A stretch of DNA of 64,000 bases from an uncultured Oscillospiraceae bacterium (GCA_902490585.1 CABUEI010000007.1:1-64000); one strand, 5' to 3'. Numbered from the stretch's first letter, positions 34,344 through 42,690 are shown. A program made the numbers and translations. Notes: generated by a model from the sequence alone, not told the origin.

Positions 34344-34712
34344 TTATAATACTTCGGGAGCAAGTGAAAGGATCTTCATGTAGTCCTTGTCACGCAGCTC
34401 TCTGGCTACGGGCCCAAAAATACGTGTACCTCTGGGGTTCTTATCTTCCTTTATTATAACGGCTGCGTTTTCATCAAAACGGATGTATGTTCCGTCATCA
34501 CGTCTGATGCCTGTTGCTGAACGAACGATAACTGCCTTAACAACATCGCCCTTCTTAACAGTTCCGCCGGGGCTTGCTTTCTTTACGGAAGCAACTACTA
34601 CGTCACCGATGTTAGCGTACTTTCTGCGTGTACCGCCGAGTACTCTGATGCACATAAGCTCTTTAGCGCCCGTGTTATCCGCAACCTTCATGCGTGTCTG
34701 CATCTGAATCAT
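34344..34712 (-). CDS. rplN: 50S ribosomal protein L14
   Basis: A 122-aa protein: MIQMQTRMKVADNTGAKELM, VLGGTRRKYANIGDVVVASV, RGTRIFGPVARELR. It forms an intersubunit bridge and is the docking site of silencing factor RsfS. AAGGAG precedes the ATG. Confidence 0.96.
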   Translation of the reverse strand: MIQMQTRMKVADNTGAKELMCIRVLGGTRRKYANIGDVVVASVKKASPGGTVKKGDVVKAVIVRSATGIRRDDGTYIRFDENAAVIIKEDKNPRGTRIFGPVARELRDKDYMKILSLAPEVL

Positions 34713-34749
34713 GGATTAATTCTCCTTCCGATAAATTTAAAGTAATAAA

Positions 34750-35007
34750 TTACTTAGCCTTTTCGATGATGTTTACTAAACGCCATCTCTTATCCTTGGA
34801 AAGGGGTCTGGTCTCCATAATCTCAACCTTGTCGCCGATTCCGCAGGAGTTGTTCTCGTCATGCGCTTTAAGCTTGATTGTACGCTTAATGATCTTCTTG
34901 TAGAGGGGGTGGCGGACATTGTCCTTGATTGCTACTACGATAGTCTTGTCCATCTTATCGCTTACAACCATACCTACTCTGGTCTTTCTTAAATTTCTTT
35001 CGCTCAA
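34750..35007 (-). CDS. rpsQ: 30S ribosomal protein S17
   Basis: An 85-aa protein: RKTRVGMVVSDKMDKTIVVA and a C-terminal ETRPLSKDKRWRLVNIIEKA. Start choice: a longer in-frame ATG at 35076 lies inside rpmC with no family support. The TTG at 35007, 8 nt after GGAGG, gives (M)SERNLRKTRVG, the typical N-terminus. Confidence 0.93.
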   Translation of the reverse strand: MSERNLRKTRVGMVVSDKMDKTIVVAIKDNVRHPLYKKIIKRTIKLKAHDENNSCGIGDKVEIMETRPLSKDKRWRLVNIIEKAK

Positions 35008-35026
35008 AGTAAAGTCCTCCTCTCTC

Positions 35027-35230
35027 TTACTTGTTGTCAGCTGCCAGCTCACGCTCACGCTGAACTGTCTTGACAATTGCTATTTCCTTCTTAACAGCGC
35101 CGATTCTCGTAGGATTGTCGAGCTTGTTAACGGCGAGCTGGAAACGGAGGTTGAATAATTCCTGCTTAAGCTCTACGAGCTTCTTGTCGAGCTCCATTTC
35201 AGATAACTCTCTGATTTCTTTAACCTTCAT
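35027..35230 (-). CDS. rpmC: 50S ribosomal protein L29
   Basis: A 67-aa two-helix protein at the tunnel exit, near the SRP and trigger factor docking site: MKVKEIRELSEMELDKKLVE and LFNLRFQLAVNKLDNPTRI. The ATG overlaps the rplP stop by 1 nt. Confidence 0.95.
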   Translation of the reverse strand: MKVKEIRELSEMELDKKLVELKQELFNLRFQLAVNKLDNPTRIGAVKKEIAIVKTVQRERELAADNK

Positions 35231-35652
35231 TACTGCTCACCTCCTGTTTCCTTAGTTACGAACTTGCACTTGATGGGAAGCTTGTGCATAGCAAGACGCA
35301 TAGCTTCTCTTGCAGTCTCTTCGGGAACGCCTGCGATCTCGAACATTACACGGCCGGGCTTAACAACGGCTACCCAGTACTCAGGTGAACCTTTACCTGA
35401 ACCCATTCGGGTTTCAGCGGGCTTCTCTGTGATGGGCTTGTCGGGGAATATCTTTATCCAAACCTGACCGCCACGCTTGATGTAACGTGTCATGGCAATA
35501 CGGGCAGCTTCGATCTGATTTGATGTGATCCAAGCGGGCTCAAGTGCCTGTAAACCGTATTCGCCGTGGCTGACTACATTACCACGTGTTGCTTTACCGG
35601 TCATACGACCTCTCTGTACTCTTCTGTACTTTACTCTCTTCGGAAGCAGCAT
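35230..35652 (-). CDS. rplP: 50S ribosomal protein L16
   Basis: A 140-aa protein near the A-site tRNA: MLLPKRVKYRRVQRGRMTGK, GYGLQALEPAW-like YGLQALEPAWITSNQIEAAR, and GRVMFEIAGVPEE. Start overlaps the rpsC stop by 1 nt. Confidence 0.96.
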   Translation of the reverse strand: MLLPKRVKYRRVQRGRMTGKATRGNVVSHGEYGLQALEPAWITSNQIEAARIAMTRYIKRGGQVWIKIFPDKPITEKPAETRMGSGKGSPEYWVAVVKPGRVMFEIAGVPEETAREAMRLAMHKLPIKCKFVTKETGGEQ

Positions 35653-36434
35653 TAGTCGTTACCTCCCTCTTTTTTCTCAACTCTGGGTCTGCGTGATCTG
35701 TTGTCGTTGTTTCTGCGACGGGGCTTTTCTGTTGTTCTCTGTGCAGGGATTTCGCCCTTGAGAACTTCGCCCTTGTAGATCCAAACCTTAACACCGATAA
35801 CGCCGTAAGTTGTGTTAGCTCTTGCAACGCCGTAATCAATGTCTGCTCTTAATGTCTGTAAGGGGATTGTACCTTCATGGTAGCTCTCGCTTCTTGCGAT
35901 TTCAGCACCGCCGAGACGGCCGCTTACCATTGTCTTGATACCCTTAGCACCGGACTTCATTGTTCTGCCGATGCAGCTCTTCATAGCTCTTCTGAAAGAT
36001 ACACGCTGCTCTAACTGCATTGCGATGTTCTCTGCTACGAGTTTAGCATTCATATCGGGGTTCTTAACCTCTACGATATTTAAGTTTACGTCCTTGCCGC
36101 CTGCAATCTTGGAAACTTCTGCACGAAGCTTCTCAATCTCTGCACCCTTGGCACCGATAAGCATACCGGGCTTTGCGGTAAGAATGTGAATCTTGATCTT
36201 GTTGTCTGATGAACGCTCGATCTCAACCTGAGCAATACCTGCTGCTCTTGAAAGCTGCTGGTCGGACTTTTCGCCGTTTGCTCTTGTGAGCATTCTCTTG
36301 TTCATGATATAGTCACGGATTTTGTAGTCTTCAACGAGTGTATCGCCAAAAGTTGCCTTGCCGGCAAACCAACGGGAATCCCAATCTTTGATAACTCCGA
36401 CTCTGAGACCGTGCGGATTAACTTTCTGTCCCAT
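35652..36434 (-). CDS. rpsC: 30S ribosomal protein S3
   Basis: A 260-aa protein at the mRNA entry site with a KH domain (KPGMLIGAKGAEIEKLRAEV) and the S3 C-terminal block (SGRLGGAEIARSESYHEG). MGQKVNPHGLRVGVIKDWDS starts it. The tail (last about 30 residues, rich in R, N, E) is longer than in the shortest family members. AGGAGG precedes the ATG. Confidence 0.96.
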   Translation of the reverse strand: MGQKVNPHGLRVGVIKDWDSRWFAGKATFGDTLVEDYKIRDYIMNKRMLTRANGEKSDQQLSRAAGIAQVEIERSSDNKIKIHILTAKPGMLIGAKGAEIEKLRAEVSKIAGGKDVNLNIVEVKNPDMNAKLVAENIAMQLEQRVSFRRAMKSCIGRTMKSGAKGIKTMVSGRLGGAEIARSESYHEGTIPLQTLRADIDYGVARANTTYGVIGVKVWIYKGEVLKGEIPAQRTTEKPRRRNNDNRSRRPRVEKKEGGND

Positions 36435-36445
36435 TGTACTCCTCC

Positions 36446-36781
36446 TTATTCAGCTTCTTTTACAACCAGAACGATGTTGGAAGTTCTCTTGAGAATACGA
36501 TGTGCTCTTCCGTGATCCTTAGGTCTGATTCTCTTTAAAGTAACGCCGGCGCCAACGTGGCAGCTTGAAACGTAGCACTTGGAAAGATCCATTGAGTGAT
36601 TGTTTTCTGCATTTGCCATTGCTGACTTGAGGAGCTTCTGTAAAGGCTCGCTCGCTGACTTGGGTGTGTGCTTGAGGATCGCCATAGCCATGTCGCAGGG
36701 CTTGTTTCTGATAAGATCAAGAACAACGCCAACCTTGCGGGGAGATATGCGAACCTGTCTGAGTTCTGCTCTTGCCTCCAT
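36446..36781 (-). CDS. rplV: 50S ribosomal protein L22
   Basis: A 111-aa exit-tunnel protein: VRISPRKVGVVLDLIRNKPC and the loop GAGVTLKRIRPKDHGRAHRI, where macrolide-resistance changes occur in other bacteria. The ATG at 36781 lies about 8 nt after GGAGGAG; an upstream in-frame ATG at 36820 sits in rpsS. Confidence 0.94.
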   Translation of the reverse strand: MEARAELRQVRISPRKVGVVLDLIRNKPCDMAMAILKHTPKSASEPLQKLLKSAMANAENNHSMDLSKCYVSSCHVGAGVTLKRIRPKDHGRAHRILKRTSNIVLVVKEAE

Positions 36782-36794
36782 TGATGTCTCCTCC

Positions 36795-37067
36795 TTACTT
36801 ACTTGTTTTGCTTCCTGCATGACCCTTGTAGGTTCTTGTAGGAGCGAATTCGCCCAGCTTGTGACCTACCATGTCTTCAGTCACATATACGGGAACGTGC
36901 TTTCTGCCGTCGTGTACAGCAAATGTATGTCCGACGAAATCAGGGAATATCGTGCTTGAACGGCTCCAGGTCTTGAGAACTTTCTTCTCGCCTGCTTCGT
37001 TCATAGCGAGCACTCTCTTCATGAGCGCTTCCTGCACGTAAGGTCCCTTCTTGATACTTCTGCTCAT
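36795..37067 (-). CDS. rpsS: 30S ribosomal protein S19
   Basis: A 90-aa head protein: MSRSIKKGPYVQEALMKRV, WSRSSTIFPDFVGHTFAVHD, and GHKLGEFAPTRTYKGHAGSK. The ATG at 37067 follows AAAGGA; the in-frame ATG six codons earlier lies next to that site and is unlikely. Confidence 0.94.
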   Translation of the reverse strand: MSRSIKKGPYVQEALMKRVLAMNEAGEKKVLKTWSRSSTIFPDFVGHTFAVHDGRKHVPVYVTEDMVGHKLGEFAPTRTYKGHAGSKTSK

Positions 37068-37168
37068 TGTATAATTTCCTTTCAAGTGGATTGCAAGTTA
37101 ATATGCGGCGGATTCTTTACTGCTATGCCGCAAACGCCGCACTTATTAACAACGACTTGTAGTAGTTA

Positions 37169-38002
37169 TTACTTGCTGTTTCTTCTCTTAACGATGAACT
37201 TATCTGTGCTCTTGCCGATCTTTCTGGTCTTGTAACCGAGAGCGGGCTTGCCCCAGGGAGTTACAGGGCCGGGACGACCAACGGGTGACTTACCTTCACC
37301 ACCGCCGTGGGGGTGGTCATTCGGGTTCATTACAGAACCTCTTACTGTAGGTCTTACGCCCATGTGACGAACACGTCCTGCCTTACCGTAGTTAACGTTC
37401 TCGTGGTCGAGGTTAGATACAACACCGATTGTAGCCATGCACTTATCGGATACGTTTCTTAACTCACCGCTGGGAAGTCTTAACAGAGCGTAGCCGTTTT
37501 CCTTAGCCATGAGCTGTGCCATGTTACCTGCGGAACGAACGAGCTGACCGCCCTTACCGGGATAAAGCTCTATATTGTGGATTACTGTACCTACGGGGAT
37601 ATCAGCAAGTGCAAGTGCGTTACCGGGCTTGATATCAGCGTCGGAACCGCTTCTTACCTTATCGCCAACATTCAGACCGTCGGGAGCGATGATGTATCTC
37701 TTCTCGCCGTCCTCGTACTGAACCAGTGCGATGAATGCTGAACGGTTGGGGTCGTACTCAAGAGTCATAACCTCAGCGTCCATACCGAGCTTGTTTCTCT
37801 TAAAGTCGATTACACGATATTTTCTTCTCTGTGCGCCGCCCTTGTGTCTTACAGTGATTCTACCGTAGCTGTTACGGCCGGAGTTCTTCTTGAGTGACTC
37901 AAGCAGGCTTCTCTCGGGCTCAACCTTTGACAGAACGCTGTAGTCGGTAACAGTCATGCCTCTGCGACCGGGGGTGACAGGTTTATAAGTCTTAATAGCC
38001 AT
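37169..38002 (-). CDS. rplB: 50S ribosomal protein L2
   Basis: A 277-aa protein needed for peptidyl-transferase centre formation. MAIKTYKPVTPGRRGMTVTD, GRNSYGRITVRHKGGAQRRK, and PNDHPHGGGEGKSPVGRPGP, with the conserved His. AAGGAG precedes the ATG. The 101-nt gap to rpsS contains a GC-rich stem (TGCGGCG / CGCCGCA). Confidence 0.97.
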   Translation of the reverse strand: MAIKTYKPVTPGRRGMTVTDYSVLSKVEPERSLLESLKKNSGRNSYGRITVRHKGGAQRRKYRVIDFKRNKLGMDAEVMTLEYDPNRSAFIALVQYEDGEKRYIIAPDGLNVGDKVRSGSDADIKPGNALALADIPVGTVIHNIELYPGKGGQLVRSAGNMAQLMAKENGYALLRLPSGELRNVSDKCMATIGVVSNLDHENVNYGKAGRVRHMGVRPTVRGSVMNPNDHPHGGGEGKSPVGRPGPVTPWGKPALGYKTRKIGKSTDKFIVKRRNSK

Positions 38003-38015
38003 TTATATCACTCCT

Positions 38016-38315
38016 TTATATCATTCCGTCGAAGAACTCGATTGTCTTAGAGCCTTCAGCGAGAGTTACGACTGCCTTTTTCCAAGCAGGTGTGTAACCT
38101 TCGTTTCTACCCATTCTCTTCATTACGCCACGGCAGTTTACTGTGTTTACCTTAGCAACCTTAACACCGGGGAAGAGAGCCTCGACAGCCTTAGCTATCT
38201 CGATCTTGTTGGAGTCCTTAGCAACCTTGAAAGTGTACTTGCCCTGAGTAAGCATTTCCATGCTCTTCTCTGTGATGATGGGCTTTAAAATGATGTCATA
38301 AGCAAGCTTTGCCAT
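38016..38315 (-). CDS. rplW: 50S ribosomal protein L23
   Basis: A 99-aa tunnel-exit protein that docks trigger factor and SRP: DIILKPIITEKSMEML and FPGVKVAKVNTVNCRGVMKR. The ATG overlaps the rplD stop by 1 nt. Confidence 0.95.
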   Translation of the reverse strand: MAKLAYDIILKPIITEKSMEMLTQGKYTFKVAKDSNKIEIAKAVEALFPGVKVAKVNTVNCRGVMKRMGRNEGYTPAWKKAVVTLAEGSKTIEFFDGMI

Positions 38316-38935
38316 TATGCGTACACCTCCTCGATAGTAGCAACGGCATCCTTAACAACGATGAACTTGTTGTACTTTAAGATGTCGTATACGTTAAGAG
38401 TGTTGGCCTGAGTTGTCTTTACGCCGGGGATGTTAGCGGCGCTCTTGATAACCTTTTCGTCAACGCTGTTGAGAACGATAAGTGCCTTGTCAGCGCTGAG
38501 AGCCTTTAACATATTAACGATTGTCTTTGTCTTGAATTCGTCAGCTGTGATAGCGTCAACAACTATCATGCTGCCGTCCTGCACCTTAGCTGAAAGTGCA
38601 GACTTTAATGCAAGTCTCTTTACCTTTTTATTTAAAGAGTATGTGTAGCTTCTGGGCTTGGGGCCTAAAGCAACACCGCCGTGTGTCCACTGGGGAGCTC
38701 TGGTAGAACCCTGTCTTGCGTGACCTGTGCCCTTCTGACGCCAAGGCTTTTTACCGCCGCCGCTTACTTCAGTTCTTGTAAGCGTTGACTGTGTACCCTG
38801 ACGCTGATTTGCCAGGTAATTTACCACTGCTGCGTGCATAACAACTGTGTTCGGTTCAATACCGAAAATGTTGTCATTAAGCTCAAGGTCGGACACAACA
38901 GCTCCTGTCATATCATATACTGATACTTTTGCCAT
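38315..38935 (-). CDS. rplD: 50S ribosomal protein L4
   Basis: A 206-aa protein lining the exit tunnel, with the loop RTEVSGGGKKPWRQKGTGHA RQGSTRAPQW. In E. coli L4 represses the S10 operon through the leader RNA; whether the long leader here works this way is unknown. AGGAGG precedes the ATG. Confidence 0.96.
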   Translation of the reverse strand: MAKVSVYDMTGAVVSDLELNDNIFGIEPNTVVMHAAVVNYLANQRQGTQSTLTRTEVSGGGKKPWRQKGTGHARQGSTRAPQWTHGGVALGPKPRSYTYSLNKKVKRLALKSALSAKVQDGSMIVVDAITADEFKTKTIVNMLKALSADKALIVLNSVDEKVIKSAANIPGVKTTQANTLNVYDILKYNKFIVVKDAVATIEEVYA

Positions 38936-38949
38936 GATGATCCTCCTCC

Positions 38950-39585
38950 TTACGCTTTCTTAACCGCATCGGTAATGCACACAACTCCGCCCTTAGGACC
39001 GGGAATAGCACCCTTGATTGCGATAAGATTGTTTTCTGCATCGATCTTAACGATAACGAGATTCTGAACTGTTACGTTCTCAGCACCCATGTGACCTGCC
39101 ATGCCCTTGCCCTTGAATATTCTCGAAGGTGATGAGCAAGCACCCATAGAACCTGCCTGTCTAACTACAGGACCTGTACCGTGAGTTTCTTTAAGTCTGT
39201 GCTGGTTGTGACGCTTGATTGCGCCCTGGAAGCCCTTACCCTTGCTAACGCCGCTTACGTCGATAACGTCGCCTGCTGCGAATACGTCAGCCTTCAGAAC
39301 GTCGCCAACGTTTACGTTGCTGATGTCGTCTAATCTGAACTCCTTGAGAGTTCTCTTGAAGGGGAGGTCATTCTTCTTGAAGTGACCTGTCATGGGCTTG
39401 TTTGTGTGCTTCGGTGATACATCGCCGAAACCAAGCTGAACTGCTTCATAGCCGTCATTCTCAGCTGTCTTGAGCTGTGTTACAACGCAAGGACCTGCTT
39501 CGATAACGGTAACAGGAACTACTTTTCCTGCTTCGTCGAAAATCTGAGTCATTCCGATTTTCTTTCCGATTAAACCCTTAGTCAT
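38950..39585 (-). CDS. rplC: 50S ribosomal protein L3
   Basis: A 211-aa early-assembly protein: LIGKKIGMTQIFDEAGKVVP, GTSKGKGFQG-like VSGVSKGKGFQGAIKRHNQH and GSMGACSSPSRIFKGKGMAG. AGGAGG lies 9 nt before the ATG. The 125-nt gap to rpsJ contains inverted GGTC and CGG/CCG elements but no clear terminator. Confidence 0.96.
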   Translation of the reverse strand: MTKGLIGKKIGMTQIFDEAGKVVPVTVIEAGPCVVTQLKTAENDGYEAVQLGFGDVSPKHTNKPMTGHFKKNDLPFKRTLKEFRLDDISNVNVGDVLKADVFAAGDVIDVSGVSKGKGFQGAIKRHNQHRLKETHGTGPVVRQAGSMGACSSPSRIFKGKGMAGHMGAENVTVQNLVIVKIDAENNLIAIKGAIPGPKGGVVCITDAVKKA

Positions 39586-39710
39586 GGTTTAAATCCTCCT
39601 GTTTAGGTTATTGGTCGGTTTCCCGACTTGACCACCGACACCGATATTTTTTCGGGTTTCCGGTGCCGAAGGTTATTGGTTGACTTTCGCCAACATAACT
39701 CGCTACGGAA

Positions 39711-40022
39711 TTACGCTTCCATAGTCATTTCCACACCTGCGGGAAGTTCAAGGCTCTGAAGAGCTTCAACTGTCTTGTTGGTGGGACGGATTACGTCGAT
39801 AAGACGCTTGTGAGTTCTCATTTCGAACTGCTCACGGCTATACTTGTACTTGTGTACAGCTCTCAGGATCGTAATTACTTCCTTGTTTGTGGGAAGCGGA
39901 ATAGGACCTGCAACTCTTGAGCCTGTACGCTTAGCTGTTTCAACAATCTTTGCAGCTGCTGCATCAACTGTAGCGTGCTCATAGCCTTTAAGCTTGATTC
40001 TCACTTTTTCCTTAACTGCCAT
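39711..40022 (-). CDS. rpsJ: 30S ribosomal protein S10
   Basis: A 103-aa protein that also serves as NusE in antitermination complexes: KVRIKLKGYEHATVDAAAAK, VAGPIPLPTNKEVITILRA, and FEMRTHKRLIDVIRPTNKTV. The ATG at 40022 follows AAGGGAG. It is the first gene of the ribosomal operon. Confidence 0.95.
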   Translation of the reverse strand: MAVKEKVRIKLKGYEHATVDAAAAKIVETAKRTGSRVAGPIPLPTNKEVITILRAVHKYKYSREQFEMRTHKRLIDVIRPTNKTVEALQSLELPAGVEMTMEA

Positions 40023-40325
40023 TTTGTTTCTCCCTTTCATAAGATTTTCGGGGGAAAGATACGGTTTGCGGTATTTATAAAACATACCGTGCCGGGTGTT
40101 TCGTGTACTCTCATATAAAACAGGATCTTTTCCCACGGGGGTATCAACCTTATTGCTAACCCTTCCCGTCTTAACGGGAGAACGATCCTAAACCTATATG
40201 AAGTACCGAAAACCGCATTGCAAAGCCGTTTTCGCCCATTTAGCTGGACATACTCCGTCTGAATTACCGGCATCGCCGCAACCTCAGACATCACAGCATA
40301 TCATTGCAGTACGCTTTCACGCGCA
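40023..40325 (-). promoter_or_regulatory. Long leader of the S10 operon
   Basis: About 300 nt separate the promoter from rpsJ with no gene. Several stems are visible on the transcript: CGGTAT/ATACCG (40071-40091), a CCCGT/ACGGG stem around TTAA near 40168-40181, and CGAAAACGGC with GCGGTTTTCG near 40208-40234. It resembles an autoregulatory ribosomal leader in size, but I recognise no known motif, so the function is inferred. Confidence 0.5.
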
Positions 40326-40331
40326 AGAACT

Positions 40332-40360
40332 ATTATACAGCATTACAGAGCGGAATACAA
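40332..40360 (-). promoter_or_regulatory. Promoter of the S10-spc-alpha operon
   Basis: Minus strand TTGTAT (40355-40360), 17-bp spacer, perfect TATAAT (40332-40337). The A+T-rich region to 40520 upstream may hold an UP element. Confidence 0.7.
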
Positions 40361-40520
40361 GCCTTTTTGAAAAATTAATCTGTAGAAATATATGCGCAGT
40401 TCTTGTGCAATTTTGTGCAATTTGACAAATGGTATTATATGCAATTTTTCTGTTGTCATACAGAAATTTGATGCTGTACCGTCATAACAATTATAATTTC
40501 TACAGCAAACTGCTCAAAAG

Positions 40521-40684
40521 CAAAGGCGGTCACAACTATCCGCTATGACCGTCTATTATTTTTTCATTTTTGCTTTGTGTGAATCCGCCGTTGCACTAAA
40601 TATCAGCTTTCGCCAACAGTTCCAAAGGCGGAACTTGAAGCGGCACATTGCCGCAGGCGGAATTGTCAGCGGCGACTCGCCATC
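40521..40684 (-). repeat. Dispersed repeat element with terminator hairpin
   Basis: Starts with a stem GGCGGTCA / TGACCGTC (about 40525-40553) that on the minus strand terminates the YabE-like gene (TTTGCTTTTG follows). Then comes sequence shared with 48.0-48.5 kb: ATCCGCCGTTGCACTAA, TTCCAAAGGCGGAA, TTGAAGCGGCACATTGCC. The element runs up to the stop codon of the adjacent gene, as the 48-kb block runs up to the ACP gene. Confidence 0.7.
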
Positions 40685-41938
40685 TTAGCCGTTGCCGACT
40701 TCTACAACGTAGATGTCTACATACTGTAAGCCCCAGTTGCAAGCATCGTCATAATGCTCTTCGGTGCTGCCCATGTATACGTCAACTGGAATAGTACCTG
40801 CCATCATTCCCTCGCCTGTATCTGCCGCTATAGCATAACCATAACAGATGTTGTCGTACTGTCCGACAATGTACAGCTTTGAGCCGTAAGGAATTACATT
40901 GGGATTTACCGCAACCGTTCCTATCTCAGCCAGTCTGCCGCTCGCCGTGTATGAGCCCGCAGGTGCTGTATAAGCTGTAGCCTTGCCTGATACCACATAC
41001 TCATAATCTACCGGTCTGCCGTTCTTCAGCACGATAGAAGTATCATCTATCTTGCAGTAGGGAGTAGTAACTGCCGCACCCTCGGCTATAACCTCGTCAA
41101 CCTTCTTGGTTACTACCTTGGTTGTCTTTTTTACATCGGTCTTTACGCCGTCAATATAAGTAGTTGTTGTTGTCGTTCTTATCTTGCCGTCTACACCCTT
41201 TGTACGAACTTCGCTCTGACCTATTGCCAGAATGTTTGAAGTTACCGTAGATGTCTGATAAGGTATTGTCTTATCCTGTGTTTCGGTTTTGATTTCAACA
41301 CGGGAAACCTTGATTTCTGTAGGCTCGGTTATCTTAGTTTCAAGCTCCTCGCTTACCATATCGTTCTCACCGAGGGTTATCTTCGCTCTCTTTAAAAGCT
41401 CGGATACCGTATTGTCAAGACATTTTACCGTTGTTGTCTTACCGTCGGCGGTAATCTTTACGTCATAAGCTCTTGTGATCGCTATCTTCTGTCCCTCTTC
41501 AAGAACAGCATTCTTTGAGGGAGATACCTTGTCATATTTGCCAAGTTCAACGCCTGCCTGTTCGAGCAGTTCCTGAACGGTTGCATCAACGCTGTGTGCT
41601 GTGGCGATTTCCTTGCCGTTCTCGAGAATGCTTATGTCAAACGCTCTCTCAATTGTAAGGGTAGCTGTTGCCACATCCTCTTCAAATCCGGTAAAATCAA
41701 TCCTGTCGTATGCTCCGAGAGTAATGTGGTTCTCTCTGAGAATTTCGTAAGGGTCGGCACTTACCGTATAAACAATACGCTTTTCGTTCTCGTCGATTAT
41801 CTCAACATCGTTTCTGAAGTAGAGCAGACCTGTCATAAGGAATACTCCGAATATACTGCCGAATATAAGCAGTATTTTAAGTGCTGCGTTCTTTGATATG
41901 CGTATTGTCAGTCCGGTGTTTCTGAATCTTGGAAACAT
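40685..41938 (-). CDS. YabE/Rpf-like protein with DUF348, G5 and 3D domains
   Basis: A 417-aa cell-wall protein: one N-terminal membrane helix (about 17-40), DUF348-type repeats (YTVSADPYEILRENHITLG; HSVDATVQELLEQAGVELG; KCLDNTVSELLKRAKITLG), a G5 domain, and a C-terminal 3D domain with three Asp motifs (AADTGEG, PVDVYM, YVDIYVV). B. subtilis YabE and Sps/Rpf proteins of this type are lytic transglycosylase-like muralytic enzymes. The start is the ATG at 41938, 4 nt after AAAGGCGG; upstream in-frame ATGs lie in the leader. A consensus promoter and a WalR-like box array lie upstream. Confidence 0.88.
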   Translation of the reverse strand: MFPRFRNTGLTIRISKNAALKILLIFGSIFGVFLMTGLLYFRNDVEIIDENEKRIVYTVSADPYEILRENHITLGAYDRIDFTGFEEDVATATLTIERAFDISILENGKEIATAHSVDATVQELLEQAGVELGKYDKVSPSKNAVLEEGQKIAITRAYDVKITADGKTTTVKCLDNTVSELLKRAKITLGENDMVSEELETKITEPTEIKVSRVEIKTETQDKTIPYQTSTVTSNILAIGQSEVRTKGVDGKIRTTTTTTYIDGVKTDVKKTTKVVTKKVDEVIAEGAAVTTPYCKIDDTSIVLKNGRPVDYEYVVSGKATAYTAPAGSYTASGRLAEIGTVAVNPNVIPYGSKLYIVGQYDNICYGYAIAADTGEGMMAGTIPVDVYMGSTEEHYDDACNWGLQYVDIYVVEVGNG

Positions 41939-42105
41939 ATATCCGCCTTTCTTCGTCATATCTGATTTAAGCAGTACCCGTAAGGGCATCACGGCTTTAA
42001 ATTTACGGCTAAGTCCGTCTGTCACAACTGACCGTGTACGATAACTCCCCATTCGGAGAGAACCGCTGCTACGTTTATTATGGGGCTTTTTTCAAGCTCT
42101 AGACA
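41939..42105 (-). promoter_or_regulatory. Leader of the YabE-like gene
   Basis: A leader of about 160 nt with small stems (CCC TTA CGGG near 41977-41986; ACGG/CCGT; CTCTCC/GGGGAG). In other Firmicutes, genes of this type are often controlled by a c-di-AMP (ydaO) riboswitch. I could not match the ydaO consensus here. Confidence 0.35.
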
Positions 42106-42134
42106 ATTATAATTTCCGTTTTGCAAAATGTCAA
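42106..42134 (-). promoter_or_regulatory. Promoter of the YabE-like gene
   Basis: Minus strand perfect TTGACA (42129-42134), 17-bp spacer, perfect TATAAT (42106-42111). Confidence 0.85.
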
Positions 42135-42179
42135 ATAGTTTCGGTCAGTCATTTTTGGTGAAAATGCACAATAAAATGT

Positions 42180-42218
42180 TGTTACCGTTTTGTAACCATT
42201 TTGTTACCGTTTTGTAAT
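42180..42218 (+). promoter_or_regulatory. Array of four WalR-like TGTWAY half-sites
   Basis: TGTTAC (42180), TGTAAC (42191), TGTTAC (42202), TGTAAT (42213), each separated by exactly 5 bp (CGTTT, CATTT, CGTTT), an 11-bp period on one DNA face. This fits the WalR/YycF consensus TGTWAH-N5-TGTWAH. The array lies 46 bp upstream of the -35 of the YabE-like gene, in inverse orientation to it. Confidence 0.65.
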
Positions 42219-42239
42219 CAGTTAAAATTTGGATTTTGC

Positions 42240-42690
42240 TGACTGAATTTGTAATTTATTTTGTTAATCTGCCCAAAATTGAAGTTTGGATTTTTGTTGT
42301 GTTTTTATACAAAAATCAACGCAGATTTATGCGTATTTTAGTACAGCTGTGACGTGAAATGGTAATTATATTACATTGAGCGGTGATGAAAAGAGGGATA
42401 AAAATGCCACGGAATATAGCAGAAATGCCGTTTCGCAAGCAATCGGACGGTTACGGATATGTGAATGTAAACGTATACCCGGCTGAAAAGTGCGAGGCGA
42501 TTTCCGGGCGGAAATATGACCGTAACGTGTCCTTTATATATTATAATAGTATAAGGCGATGTGCAGTCTGCTACAAGCTGCATAATTGTGTTCTTTTTCA
42601 GCCGAAAACACCCACTGTAATCGCACACATATCAGATTTTCGTGATGTGTTTTGATGCTTTTTGCTGTTTTTTTAACATAATATGATAGA
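42240..42690. other. Noncoding stretch with a doubtful small frame
   Basis: No recognised gene. A plus-strand frame of 83 codons (42407-42655) starts at an ATG 8 nt after AGAGGG and reads MPRNIAEMPFRKQSDG at its start, but it has no family resemblance, no clear promoter, and ends in low-complexity sequence. I do not call it as a gene. Confidence 0.35.

Noticed and set aside
41939..42105. c-di-AMP (ydaO) riboswitch before the YabE-like gene
   Set aside because: Expected from related genes, but I could not find the conserved blocks of that class in the leader.
42407..42655. Plus-strand frame of 83 codons after AGAGGG
   Set aside because: A plausible ribosome site exists, but there is no recognisable family or promoter, and the composition at its end is low-complexity.
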